Assembly (NCBI RefSeq): GCF_001424585.1
Contig: NZ_LMPJ01000010.1
Coordinates: 335,368 to 399,367, forward strand
Source: Chryseobacterium sp. Leaf180
GTDB lineage: Bacteria; Bacteroidota; Bacteroidia; Flavobacteriales; Weeksellaceae
Direction: 5' to 3'
DNA: 64,000 nucleotides
In this document: positions 50,595 to 58,343 of the stretch, one piece after another
How positions within the stretch are numbered: position 1 is the first letter of the stretch
How the letters are laid out: each line of letters starts with the position of its first letter
Position numbers and translations under genes: made by a program
Notes under the pieces: generated by a model
Told to the model about the DNA's origin: nothing
Seen by the model: the letters and a program-made list of their open reading frames with translations, nothing else
Databases searched by the model: none

Positions 50595-51635
50595 TTAATT
50601 CAGTTTTGCCGTAAGTTTTTTAAACTGTTTCTCTGCATTTTTTCCTTCATACAGAATGCCGTAAACGGTATCGATAATCGGAAGTTTCAGGCCTTTCTGC
50701 TTTGCTGTTTTATAAATAGAATCTGCCGCGTAATAACCTTCTGCCACCATATTCATCGACTGAATGGCAGATTTTACGGTGTAACCTTTACCGATCAGGT
50801 TGCCGAGATTCCGGTTTCTGGAGAAAAGTGAATAGGCAGTTACCAGTAAATCGCCGAGATAAGCGCTCTCATTCACGTCGCGTGGCGATTCATAGATTGA
50901 TTCAAGGAAAATCTCCATCTCGCGGATCGCGTTAGAAACAAATACCGCCGTGAAGTTGTCACCATAGCCAAGTCCGCTTGCGATGCCCGCACCTACCGCA
51001 AAAATATTCTTTAAAATCGCACTGTACTCGTTTCCTAAAATATCGCGGCTGGAATTTACTTTAATGAAATCTGAACTGAAAATCTCCTGAAGCCTCTGCG
51101 AAACTTCATCTTCCACCGTCGCGATCGTGAGGTAAGAAAGCCTTTCCATCGCTACCTCTTCTGCGTGGCAAGGCCCAGCGATCACTGCCTGATTTCGGAA
51201 CCCAATCTGAAATTCCTGCTTCAGATAATGCGCCACGACATCATTCACTTTAGGAATAATCCCTTTTATCGCGGACACAAAAATCTTGTCTTTGCAGTCG
51301 GCAGTCAGTTTATCCATCATATCCGAAAGATAAATGGAAGGCGTTGCCAAAACGATGATGTCGCAGACAGAAACCAGCTCGTTGATATCGGTGGTAAGTT
51401 TTAGATTTTTAAGATTGAAATTAACGGCCATCAGATAATTCGGGTTGTGACCCCGAAGCTCAATGGCACCTTTCACAAATTCGCTGCGCACGCACCAATG
51501 CACGGTTTTGCAGTTTTCTACAAGCATTTTCACAATTGCCGTCGCAAAACTTCCGCTGCCTACAACGCCAACCGCAGTTTCGTTTTTCGCCTTTCTGGAA
51601 GATTGATTCTCAGGATCTGTTTTCTTTTTCGACAT
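50595..51635 (-). CDS. gpsA: Glycerol-3-phosphate dehydrogenase [NAD(P)+]
   Basis: Makes glycerol-3-phosphate from dihydroxyacetone phosphate for phospholipid synthesis. A TTG at 51653 is in frame, but it overlaps a TATATTTG -7 box (51651-51658, minus), so ATG 51635 (MSKKKTDPE) is used and gives 346 residues. The Rossmann motif GVVGSGSFATAI (about 24-35), the catalytic region VIAGPCHAEEVAMERL with its lysine partner in SAIKGIIPK, and NEYSAILKNIFAVGAGIASGLGYGDN (here NEYSAILKNIFAVGAGI) fit the family. An N-terminal extension of about 20 polar residues precedes the Rossmann motif, longer than in E. coli. Confidence 0.93.
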   Translation of the reverse strand: MSKKKTDPENQSSRKAKNETAVGVVGSGSFATAIVKMLVENCKTVHWCVRSEFVKGAIELRGHNPNYLMAVNFNLKNLKLTTDINELVSVCDIIVLATPSIYLSDMMDKLTADCKDKIFVSAIKGIIPKVNDVVAHYLKQEFQIGFRNQAVIAGPCHAEEVAMERLSYLTIATVEDEVSQRLQEIFSSDFIKVNSSRDILGNEYSAILKNIFAVGAGIASGLGYGDNFTAVFVSNAIREMEIFLESIYESPRDVNESAYLGDLLVTAYSLFSRNRNLGNLIGKGYTVKSAIQSMNMVAEGYYAADSIYKTAKQKGLKLPIIDTVYGILYEGKNAEKQFKKLTAKLN

Positions 51636-51650
51636 AATTTGAATCTGTTG

Positions 51651-51658
51651 CAAATATA
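51651..51658 (-). promoter_or_regulatory. Putative -7 box for gpsA
   Basis: TATATTTG on the minus strand, 15 bases upstream of ATG 51635. A TTG lies 15 bases further out, shorter than the usual spacing. Confidence 0.4.
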
Positions 51659-51788
51659 TATTAAACTCTCAGCCAACAGAAATTATACCAAGCAAATATT
51701 ACGTATTTGTTACACCATGTACGACAAGGCAATTTTGTACCATATTTTGCGTTTAAGGTTAAATAAAATATAAAATCTACCATCAAAC

Positions 51789-51817
51789 TTGTGAAAAATT
51801 ATTTTTCCTTAAATTTG
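51789..51817 (+). promoter_or_regulatory. Promoter of the M23 peptidase gene
   Basis: TTG at 51789-51791, 18 bases, then TAAATTTG at 51810-51817, followed by CA. Both boxes fit. The promoter lies inside the longer frame that starts at GTG 51791, so it supports ATG 51854 as the start. Confidence 0.65.
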
Positions 51818-51853
51818 CAGCTTCAAAATTCAAAAATAATTTCAGATACCGCA

Positions 51854-52741
51854 ATGAAGAAATTCTTTCAAAACAGAAAAAAAGTAAATACGTTATTGGC
51901 TATTTTGTTAGCCGTAGTTTTTACACAAAGTATTTTAATTGCCAGTTTATATGCAAGAAAAGACGATAAGAATTATGAGGTAAATCTCGTGCAGATAAAC
52001 ACTCAGAAAGACAGCATAGATTATCTTAAAATGAAAACCGACCTGAATGTAGTCGACCATACGATCGGAGAACTTAATTCTTTTTTAAAATCTAAAAATA
52101 TACAAAGCGAGCGGCTGATGATGCTGGATCACGACAGTCTCTCAAACTCTGTTTATCTGGCAAAACAGGCAAACCGATACAGTCAGTATTTGGTAAATCT
52201 TCAGCAGAAACTTCTGCAGGTGCCTTTGGGAATGCCTACGGAAGGTTATATCTCGTCAAATTTTGGCGTGAGGAAAAACCCTATTCCTGTGAAGATGGTT
52301 TACGCTTCAGTTTTACCGCTTGGAAATGCAAAAACAGAAAATACTGAAGTTCCAACTGCAGATGTGAAAACTCCGGATGTGAAAGAAAATGTGGCTAAAA
52401 CCAATGCTGCACCTGCAGAAGCAGACCAGATGCAGTTTCATAAAGGATTGGATATTGCCGTGGCTTTTGGTTCGAATGTAATTGCAACCGCAGCGGGGAA
52501 AGTTATTTTTTCTGGACAGAAAGGAGGTTATGGAAACTGCGTGATTGTTTCTCACGGAAATGGTCTTGCAACACTTTACGGACATTTGTCTGAGCTGATC
52601 GCTAAAACGAATGATGAGGTGAAAGTGGGTCAGGTAATTGCAAAATCCGGAAACTCAGGGAGATCTACCGGACCGCATCTTCACTATGAAGTTCACAAAA
52701 ACAATAATCCTGTAAATCCTAAACTTTTTATGAATTTATAG
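51854..52741 (+). CDS. M23 (LytM) family metallopeptidase
   Basis: A 295-residue exported endopeptidase with one N-terminal membrane anchor or signal (about 13-33). A helical segment follows, then the M23 domain (about 195-293): KGLDIAVAFGSNVIATAAGKV with the zinc ligands His-x3-Asp in HKGLD, LYGHLSE, and the HxH pair in HLHYEVH. A low-complexity insert of about 45 residues (rich in Lys, Thr, Val, Asp and Ala) splits the first strand pair after NFGVRKNPI. Target is peptidoglycan by family knowledge. It is monocistronic and followed by a GC-rich hairpin. Confidence 0.9.
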   Translation: MKKFFQNRKKVNTLLAILLAVVFTQSILIASLYARKDDKNYEVNLVQINTQKDSIDYLKMKTDLNVVDHTIGELNSFLKSKNIQSERLMMLDHDSLSNSVYLAKQANRYSQYLVNLQQKLLQVPLGMPTEGYISSNFGVRKNPIPVKMVYASVLPLGNAKTENTEVPTADVKTPDVKENVAKTNAAPAEADQMQFHKGLDIAVAFGSNVIATAAGKVIFSGQKGGYGNCVIVSHGNGLATLYGHLSELIAKTNDEVKVGQVIAKSGNSGRSTGPHLHYEVHKNNNPVNPKLFMNL

Positions 52742-52760
52742 AAATTATGAAAAAATAAAA

Positions 52761-52789
52761 TTACGGCGGCACCTTCGGTGCCGCCGTAA
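52761..52789. terminator. GC-rich hairpin terminator between the M23 and NAD(P)-binding genes
   Basis: A 13-bp perfect stem, TTACGGCGGCACC and GGTGCCGCCGTAA, with a three-base loop. On the minus strand it is followed by a T-rich run, so it probably ends the NAD(P)-binding gene and also blocks transcripts from the M23 side. Confidence 0.75.
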
Positions 52790-52798
52790 TCAATTCCT

Positions 52799-53449
52799 TT
52801 AGTATGCGGCCGTAAAACGTTCGCGAATGTGATTATTCTGCTCCAATTCATCGACAAGCGCGACCGCGACATCCTCCACCGACAGAATACTTCTACCATT
52901 TACATCAAAGACCGGATTTTCCAGCGCTGTACGGTATTCTCCCGTTCGCACGCCTGCAGTTCCCTGATGCATTTCGATGGCCGGACTGAAAAATGTCCAA
53001 TCCAGCGTGTTATTCTTTTTAATTTCATTTAGATAATCACGCGCTGCCAATGCTCCAGGTTTGATATCAGCGGGAAAATCTGCTCCATCAACAATCTGTT
53101 TTCCGTCTACAAATAAACTTCCGGCACCTCCAATCGTAATAAAACGTTGGACTCCGGCTTTCTCTACCGCTTTTTCAATATTCTGACTGCCTTTTAAAAA
53201 ATCATCATAAAGATTCGGATTCGTCCAGCCTGCATTGAATGCGTTTATTACTGCATCGCTTCCTTTTAAAACGTCTGCCAAAACATCCACGTTATTGACA
53301 TCTGCAATATTTGCATGCACATTTTCATTATGCTCTACTTTTGAAGAATCTCTGGCGATCGCATTCACCGAATATCCACGGTCTGCTAATTCCTTAACCA
53401 AGTGTTTGCCAACAAAACCGGTGGCGCCAATTACTGCTACTTTTTTCAT
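52799..53449 (-). CDS. NAD(P)-binding (NmrA/YwnB-like) oxidoreductase
   Basis: A 216-residue atypical SDR of the NmrA/HSCARG-like group. The Rossmann motif is IGATGFVGKHLVKEL (about 6-20). The catalytic Tyr-Lys of classical SDRs is not found, as is usual in YwnB/YwnA-associated proteins, where the enzymatic role is unclear. It is paired with an Rrf2 regulator (start 463 bases upstream), matching the Bacillus ywnA-ywnB pair. The probable Rrf2 operator sits 17 bases before its start, so it is likely the main target of that regulator. Confidence 0.86.
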   Translation of the reverse strand: MKKVAVIGATGFVGKHLVKELADRGYSVNAIARDSSKVEHNENVHANIADVNNVDVLADVLKGSDAVINAFNAGWTNPNLYDDFLKGSQNIEKAVEKAGVQRFITIGGAGSLFVDGKQIVDGADFPADIKPGALAARDYLNEIKKNNTLDWTFFSPAIEMHQGTAGVRTGEYRTALENPVFDVNGRSILSVEDVAVALVDELEQNNHIRERFTAAY

Positions 53450-53465
53450 TTGTTTTGATTTAAAT

Positions 53466-53484
53466 TGTAATATTTATTGTTACA
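53466..53484. promoter_or_regulatory. Putative Rrf2 operator 1 (upstream of the NAD(P)-binding gene)
   Basis: TGTAA, nine bases, TTACA: an inverted repeat at 53466-53470 and 53480-53484. It lies 17 bases before the NAD(P)-binding start. The same motif with the same spacing occurs at 53937-53955. Confidence 0.5.
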
Positions 53485-53501
53485 TTAATGTTTAAAATTT
53501 T

Positions 53502-53912
53502 TTATCTGAAAGTTTCAGCAAAATCATGGAGCAATTTTTTATTCAGAAAAGAATTCACCATAGAATCAGTTTCAGTAAAAAGCTGCTCAAGTTGTACATT
53601 GATATCTCTGCCTACAGGACATTTCGGATTGGGATTTGAATTTTTCCTTCCCAAAACTTCGGTATTTTTCACGGCTGCAAAAATATCACCCATACTTATT
53701 TCTTCAGCCTTTTTTGCCAGCATACTACCACCCTCTTTTCCTTTTCGGCTGGCAATGAGACCTGCAGATTTTAAAACACCAATTTCTTTACGAATCATCG
53801 CAGGATTTGAATTCAGGCTGCCAGCAATCCATTCTGAAGTGAGCCATTCATCCGAATATTTTGCCAGAAGAGTCATGATGTGAATCGCAGTTGCAAACCG
53901 TGTATTGCTCAT
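53502..53912 (-). CDS. Rrf2-family transcriptional regulator (YwnA-like)
   Basis: A 136-residue winged-helix Rrf2 protein. The helix-turn-helix region is WIAGSLNSNPAMIRKEIGVLKSAGLI (here SLNSNPAMIRKEIGVLKSAG, about 29-48), then the wing with RKGKEGGSML. Only one cysteine is present, in PKCPVGRD near residue 98, not the three that hold an iron-sulphur cluster in IscR-type members. This fits the redox- or thiol-sensing YwnA/CymR type, which is inference. It is transcribed divergently from nothing nearby and lies in the same direction as the NAD(P)-binding gene, with an operator motif in each upstream region. Confidence 0.88.
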   Translation of the reverse strand: MSNTRFATAIHIMTLLAKYSDEWLTSEWIAGSLNSNPAMIRKEIGVLKSAGLIASRKGKEGGSMLAKKAEEISMGDIFAAVKNTEVLGRKNSNPNPKCPVGRDINVQLEQLFTETDSMVNSFLNKKLLHDFAETFR

Positions 53913-53920
53913 AATTTTTT

Positions 53921-53928
53921 CAAAGATA
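53921..53928 (-). promoter_or_regulatory. Putative -7 box for the Rrf2 gene
   Basis: TATCTTTG on the minus strand, 8 bases before the Rrf2 start codon. It fits TAnnTTTG, and the operator at 53937-53955 lies just upstream, where it could block RNA polymerase. Confidence 0.4.
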
Positions 53929-53936
53929 CAAATTAA

Positions 53937-53955
53937 TGTAATATATTTTATTACA
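53937..53955. promoter_or_regulatory. Putative Rrf2 operator 2 (upstream of the Rrf2 gene itself)
   Basis: TGTAA, nine bases, TTACA at 53937-53941 and 53951-53955, the same as operator 1. It is 25 bases before the Rrf2 start, consistent with autoregulation. Confidence 0.5.
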
Positions 53956-53966
53956 ATTAAAAAATT

Positions 53967-54914
53967 TTATAAAATCAATTTATCAAGATCCAGCAAAAGA
54001 TAGTTAATTGTCTGATTAATTGTGCGTGTTGCCGACTGCATTTGATTAAGCATAGCCGCCCGAATCTGCAGATCTTTAGAAAAATACATTCCTCCATCAC
54101 TAAAAATAACCGAACTATCTGCCCGTTTTTGATCATCATCAAACTGATAATGCAGCCAGCCGGCTTTTATACTTTCTATTGCCGCAACATTATCTCGGCT
54201 GAAGCGTGGCTCGGTGTACATATACCAGATAAATGGAGGAAAATTTGTAGATGTAAGTTTCTCATTCCAGATGTCGCTAAGTAAGTTTCTTTTGTGAATA
54301 AACTCTACCTTTTTTCCTTTCGGATCTAAAGTGGCGAGACCAAAAGCCGCTCCCAATCCACCTCCTGAAACATCGATTACTCTACTCCAGCCATCATTTG
54401 TCACAATTCCTCCGGCAATTGAAGCTGCCGCGCCTGTAATGACCGAAAACAAAATCAGACGCTTATTCCGTACGTCATTCAAATTGTCTACATAGCCTTC
54501 AACCTGTTCTACTCTCTCACCTTCACAGTCAAATTCGGCTGCGACAGCATCCAGTTCGCTGAGTGCAAGTGTGATTTTACTGTTGATTTTCATTTTCAAC
54601 TGCAACACTTTTACCTGCGCGCTGAGATCCTGCTTTTTCTTCTGATCGATAATCTCGTTCACTTCATCCAGATTTCCCAAAGCATTAAGCATCAAAATAC
54701 TTTGATCAGAAAAATTAGCTTTCAGATTGCTGTTCGTCAGCAAAATCGAATCAGAATTATACGAAGGCAGTTTTTCATCATAATTATAATGAAAAGGCGC
54801 CTTGCAATAGCTGTCGCGCAGTGTAAGAATATTTTGCCTGATCGCAAGATTTTTCTTTGAAACACAGGATGTGCTCAAAAAGACCAACAGTGAAAGCAAC
54901 AAAATTTTCTTCAT
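53967..54914 (-). CDS. Hypothetical lipoprotein with a glycine-rich hydrophobic segment
   Basis: A 315-residue protein with a signal peptide and lipobox STSC (Cys at about residue 17). The body is predicted mostly helical, with coiled-coil-like segments near 75-115. A hydrophobic, glycine-rich region (about 155-200: LFSVITGAAASIAGGIV and VSGGGLGAAFGLATL) could be a membrane hairpin. The C-terminal part (about 205-290) has aromatics and TINQTINYLLLDLDKL. I do not recognise a family. It lies 12 bases beyond the Rrf2 operator and 51 bases after the FKBP gene, on the same strand as both. Confidence 0.75.
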   Translation of the reverse strand: MKKILLLSLLVFLSTSCVSKKNLAIRQNILTLRDSYCKAPFHYNYDEKLPSYNSDSILLTNSNLKANFSDQSILMLNALGNLDEVNEIIDQKKKQDLSAQVKVLQLKMKINSKITLALSELDAVAAEFDCEGERVEQVEGYVDNLNDVRNKRLILFSVITGAAASIAGGIVTNDGWSRVIDVSGGGLGAAFGLATLDPKGKKVEFIHKRNLLSDIWNEKLTSTNFPPFIWYMYTEPRFSRDNVAAIESIKAGWLHYQFDDDQKRADSSVIFSDGGMYFSKDLQIRAAMLNQMQSATRTINQTINYLLLDLDKLIL

Positions 54915-54965
54915 CGTGTTAAAACAAAAATCACCCGACCAAAGATCAGGTAATTGAGTGACAAT

Positions 54966-55400
54966 TTATTTAATTCCCAAAAGTTCGACCTCAAAAATAA
55001 GGGTTGAGTTGGGACCGATTTCTTTGCTGATCTGCTCCTCACCATAGGCAAGATTCGGTGGTAAAAACAGTTTCCATTTGCTGCCGACAGACATTAGCTG
55101 CAACGCTTCCGTCCAGCCGGAAATTACTCTGTTTAAAGGAAACGATGCCGGAGTTCCTCTTTTTACTGAACTGTCAAAAACTTTTCCCTCGATCGTGGTG
55201 CCGTGATAATGACATTTCACCGTACTTCTCGGTCCCGGTTTTTCGCCGTCGCCTTCTTTCATTATTTCGTACTGAAGCCCGCTTGGCAATGTGATCACGC
55301 CTTCACGTTTTGCATTTTCTTCAAGAAAAGCTTTCCCTGCATTCAGGTTTTTTTCTGCCTGTTCTTTTTTGCGCTTAAAAAGCATATCTGCTACTCCCAT
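54966..55400 (-). CDS. FKBP-type peptidyl-prolyl cis-trans isomerase
   Basis: A 144-residue prolyl isomerase. It has an N-terminal helical leader (about 1-40, a dimerisation-type region as in FklB) and the FKBP domain (about 42-144): YEIMKEGDGEKPGPRSTVKCHYHG, here in parts KPGPRSTVKCHYHG, then GKVFDSSVKRGTP, FPLNRVISGWTEALQLM, PPNLAYGEE and STLIFEVELLGI. The active-site aromatic positions (Y, F, W, Y, F) look intact. No signal peptide, so probably cytoplasmic or, if anchored, not through a lipobox. FklB-like is the best guess. Confidence 0.92.
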   Translation of the reverse strand: MGVADMLFKRKKEQAEKNLNAGKAFLEENAKREGVITLPSGLQYEIMKEGDGEKPGPRSTVKCHYHGTTIEGKVFDSSVKRGTPASFPLNRVISGWTEALQLMSVGSKWKLFLPPNLAYGEEQISKEIGPNSTLIFEVELLGIK

Positions 55401-55522
55401 TATTTTTTCAGTAAAGATAAAATTTTAAAAGGAAGCACAAATCTTAAAATTCAAAATAATATAATATTCTCTTAACGTAGAATAAAACACATGGCGTTAT
55501 TATTGACTTCAGATAAAACACA

Positions 55523-56515
55523 ATGCAGCAACCGATTCTTTACGACAAAATTTTTGACCAGCTTACCTACGAAGAAAAAATGCTTTTAGAAGAAAACAAA
55601 AAAAGCATTCAGGATTTTGTGGAGCATTCTTCGGCGATCAGCAACGTAAATCATTCTACGCGAAATGCGCACGCAAAAACATATGCAGTTCTGAACGGAA
55701 TTTTTAAGATTGATAAAAATATCCCACGAAATATCCGTGAAATTTTAGACCGCGATAAATATTCTGTTACAGTGCGCCTGTCGAATGCGCATCTCAAAAT
55801 CAAGAAAAATGATATTCCGGCGTATGGTTTTGCCATCAAAATCAAAGATGAAGCCAGCCGCACCATTGCGAATTTTCCGCTGGTAAATTTTCCGGTTTTT
55901 CCGATAAAATCGGTCTCGGATTTTCTGAAACTTTTTACTTCTGTTAACCGTTTTTTCATCAGCAAAAGAAAAGGATTATTGCCTCTGATCAAACAAATTT
56001 TTAAAATCTCACCGTATTTTTTCTCGACAGAATTTATAAAACACGCATTCAGCTTTTTAAAACGAAAGAACGATTTTCTGCTTTCGTTTAATTATTATTC
56101 GGTGGGCGTTTACCGTTTTGGGAATGAAATGATGAAAATTAAACTCAAGCCTAAAAACATTTCAAAAAGTTTCGGAAAAGATCTTCCGGTAAAAGAATCG
56201 GTAAACAAGTTTTGTTTTGAAAATGATTTCACGGCAGATGTTTTTCTGAAGTTTTGTTTCAATGAAAAAGATCAGCCGATAAATAATTTAAGCAAAAAAT
56301 GGAAAAATTCGCCTTATGTAAAAGTTGGTGAAATTGTGATTCATAAAAATTCTTTAAGCAAAAATCACTGCGAGAACGAACTGCTTTCTTTCAATCCTTT
56401 TGAGAGCGCAGAGATGTTTTCTCCCGTTGGGAAGATTCAGAAACTTCGTGAAGAAACCTACAAAGTTTCGCTTCAGACAAGAAAAAGAATTAACAAACTT
56501 CTTAAATATCAATAG
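55523..56515 (+). CDS. Minimal catalase-like heme protein
   Basis: A 330-residue member of the catalase superfamily, much shorter than true catalases (about 480-750) and like the compact catalase-related proteins. Distal His50 is in RNAHAKTYAV and distal Asn122 in LVNFPVFPIKS. The proximal heme-tyrosine motif is kept near the C-terminus: R309-x3-Y313-x6-R320 (RLREETYKVSLQTR region; here REETYKVSLQTR), matching the catalase R354-x3-Y358-x6-R365 spacing. SFNPFESAEMFSPVGKIQKL also fits. Activity could be peroxidase-like or a lipid-hydroperoxide reaction; this cannot be read from sequence. Confidence 0.8.
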   Translation: MQQPILYDKIFDQLTYEEKMLLEENKKSIQDFVEHSSAISNVNHSTRNAHAKTYAVLNGIFKIDKNIPRNIREILDRDKYSVTVRLSNAHLKIKKNDIPAYGFAIKIKDEASRTIANFPLVNFPVFPIKSVSDFLKLFTSVNRFFISKRKGLLPLIKQIFKISPYFFSTEFIKHAFSFLKRKNDFLLSFNYYSVGVYRFGNEMMKIKLKPKNISKSFGKDLPVKESVNKFCFENDFTADVFLKFCFNEKDQPINNLSKKWKNSPYVKVGEIVIHKNSLSKNHCENELLSFNPFESAEMFSPVGKIQKLREETYKVSLQTRKRINKLLKYQ

Positions 56516-56546
56516 AAAAGGCTCTGCGAAATGCAAAGCCTTTTGT
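56516..56546. terminator. Terminator between the catalase-like and terC genes
   Basis: AAAAGGCTCTGC and GCAAAGCCTTTT pair with one mismatch around a five-base loop, then T-rich sequence. It separates two convergent genes. Confidence 0.7.
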
Positions 56547-56568
56547 TTTATTTAAGATAAAATTTAAT

Positions 56569-57657
56569 CTAAGCTTCCTCTTCTTTTTTATCTGGAAACG
56601 CGATAGAAACCAATACCGAAAGTATCAAAACGCCACCTACGATTCCCAAAGAAACCGGCGAAGAAATATGATACCAAGGCGCGATAAGCATTTTCACACC
56701 AATAAAAGCGAGAATAATTGCCAGACCGTACGGCAGTTTGCTGAACATATGAATGAAATTTGCCAGCAAAAAATATAAAGATCTTAATCCTAAAATCGCA
56801 AAAATATTTGAAGTATACAGGATGAACGGATCTTTTGAAATCGCAAAAATCGCAGGAATTGAATCTACCGCGAAAAGTACATCAGTAAACTCAATAACGG
56901 CTACAACCACCAAAAGTGGCGTCGCCATACGGATTCCGTTTTGTACCGTGAAAAACCTGTCGCCATCGTAGTTATCAGAAACTTTATAGAATTTCTTAAT
57001 CAGTTTCGCACCTGCGGTATTGCTGTAATCTTCGTCTTCATCGTCGCCACCGCCGCCCCAGGAATTAATTCCGGCGTAGATCAGGAAGAGACCAAAAAGC
57101 GTCATCACCACATTGATTTTCACGGGATGACCGAAAATATTCATTTCAGGCAAATACGTAAGCTCGATCAGCTCAACGCCTGCAAAAATAAAGATCGCAC
57201 GGAAGATTAACGCTCCGATAATTCCCCAGAAAAGAACTTTATGGTGTAGAAATTTCGGCACTTTAAAAAATCCGAAAACCAAGATAAAGACAAATAAATT
57301 ATCTACCGACAATGCTTTCTCAATCCAGTACGCTGCCTGATATTGTGTGAATTTTTCTACCGCCACGGCATGACTTTCCTGACTTCCGTCTGTATTGAAA
57401 ACCCAATAAACGACGCCCGAAAAAACCATCGAAAGTGAGATCCAAACAATCGACCAGATAGTCGCTTCTTTAGACGAAACCTCATGGCTTTTCTTATTAA
57501 AAACGCCAAGATCGAGCATCAGCATGATGATCACCGTTATGGCAAATCCCCAGACGAGACCGGGATGAAGTTCTAAAATATTATGACTTTCCACTATTTT
57601 TGATATATTTAGATGATATGAAAAAGCAACAGCCGTAAAAATACAGTCATTGCTCAT
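56569..57657 (-). CDS. TerC/Alx-family membrane protein
   Basis: A 362-residue integral membrane protein with about nine helices. The two conserved metal-site motifs are ALSVDNLFVFILVFGFF (about 115-131) and DVLFAVDSIPAIFAIS (about 256-271), each with the acidic residue of the family. Members include TerC of tellurite-resistance operons and Alx, a Mn2+ exporter. It is the last gene of the ter cluster here. A hydrophilic, acidic loop (GGGGDDEDEDY, about 201-211) splits the two halves. The first 30 residues look like a non-conserved lead, so the start could be later. Confidence 0.88.
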   Translation of the reverse strand: MSNDCIFTAVAFSYHLNISKIVESHNILELHPGLVWGFAITVIIMLMLDLGVFNKKSHEVSSKEATIWSIVWISLSMVFSGVVYWVFNTDGSQESHAVAVEKFTQYQAAYWIEKALSVDNLFVFILVFGFFKVPKFLHHKVLFWGIIGALIFRAIFIFAGVELIELTYLPEMNIFGHPVKINVVMTLFGLFLIYAGINSWGGGGDDEDEDYSNTAGAKLIKKFYKVSDNYDGDRFFTVQNGIRMATPLLVVVAVIEFTDVLFAVDSIPAIFAISKDPFILYTSNIFAILGLRSLYFLLANFIHMFSKLPYGLAIILAFIGVKMLIAPWYHISSPVSLGIVGGVLILSVLVSIAFPDKKEEEA

Positions 57658-57683
57658 TTAGTTTTTAAAATTAAAATCCCTCT

Positions 57684-58295
57684 TTACAAATATTTTTGCT
57701 GAACCGTCTGTATGGTCTGCTCAAGTTTTTTGTCTGCAGTGGGATCTCCAATGGCATTGAATTTCCACTCGCTGTTTTTTCTGTAAAAAACGCCCATCAC
57801 CATTGCTACGTGTCCGCTGAAAGATTTGTCGTTGGCGATATCATATTTCGCAAAAACCTCGCGCACATTGGTCGGCGAACCTTCGTAAATACGGATTGAA
57901 GCGAAAGGAATCGTTCCGAAATCCTGTCCGCGGTAACTGTTCAAAACCAAAGCTACGTGATCAACATTTGCATCAAGTCCGGAAAAATCAATTGTAATCA
58001 CCTCGTTATCCAGACCGTCGTCACCTTCAGTATCACCCGTAAGATCGTCGCCGCTGTGTTTTACCGAACCGTTTTTAGACTTTAAGTTTCCAAAATAAAC
58101 CACTTCAGTAGCCGTTTTGTTTGCATCGTACAAAATGCAGCTTGCATCAAGATCTACCGCTTCTTTTTTGCTTCCGCCAAAAAAGCTTTTCTTCTCAATG
58201 GCGCCCCAGTTTATACCCACGCAAGCTTGTGTAAGCGTCGTACCGTTGGATTTCGTAAGGTTTATCCTCTGCCCTTTCTGTAAGTTAATAGCCAT
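57684..58295 (-). CDS. TerD-domain protein 1
   Basis: A 203-residue TerD-family protein. It starts MAINLQKGQRINL and has the calcium-binding pattern DLDASCILYD (about 48-57) and DDLTGDTEGDDGLDNEVITIDF (here DDLTGDTEGDDGL, about 83-95). The C-terminal FNAIGDPTADKK end is typical. TerD proteins bind Ca2+ and belong to stress-response modules linked to tellurite, phage and colicin resistance. A 15-residue insertion (about 27-45, with FFGGSKKE) separates it from the second TerD in this cluster. Confidence 0.93.
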   Translation of the reverse strand: MAINLQKGQRINLTKSNGTTLTQACVGINWGAIEKKSFFGGSKKEAVDLDASCILYDANKTATEVVYFGNLKSKNGSVKHSGDDLTGDTEGDDGLDNEVITIDFSGLDANVDHVALVLNSYRGQDFGTIPFASIRIYEGSPTNVREVFAKYDIANDKSFSGHVAMVMGVFYRKNSEWKFNAIGDPTADKKLEQTIQTVQQKYL

Positions 58296-58343
58296 TTTAT
58301 TTTTGTTTATTTATTATTGATATGATGTTAAAGTCTAAAATTT

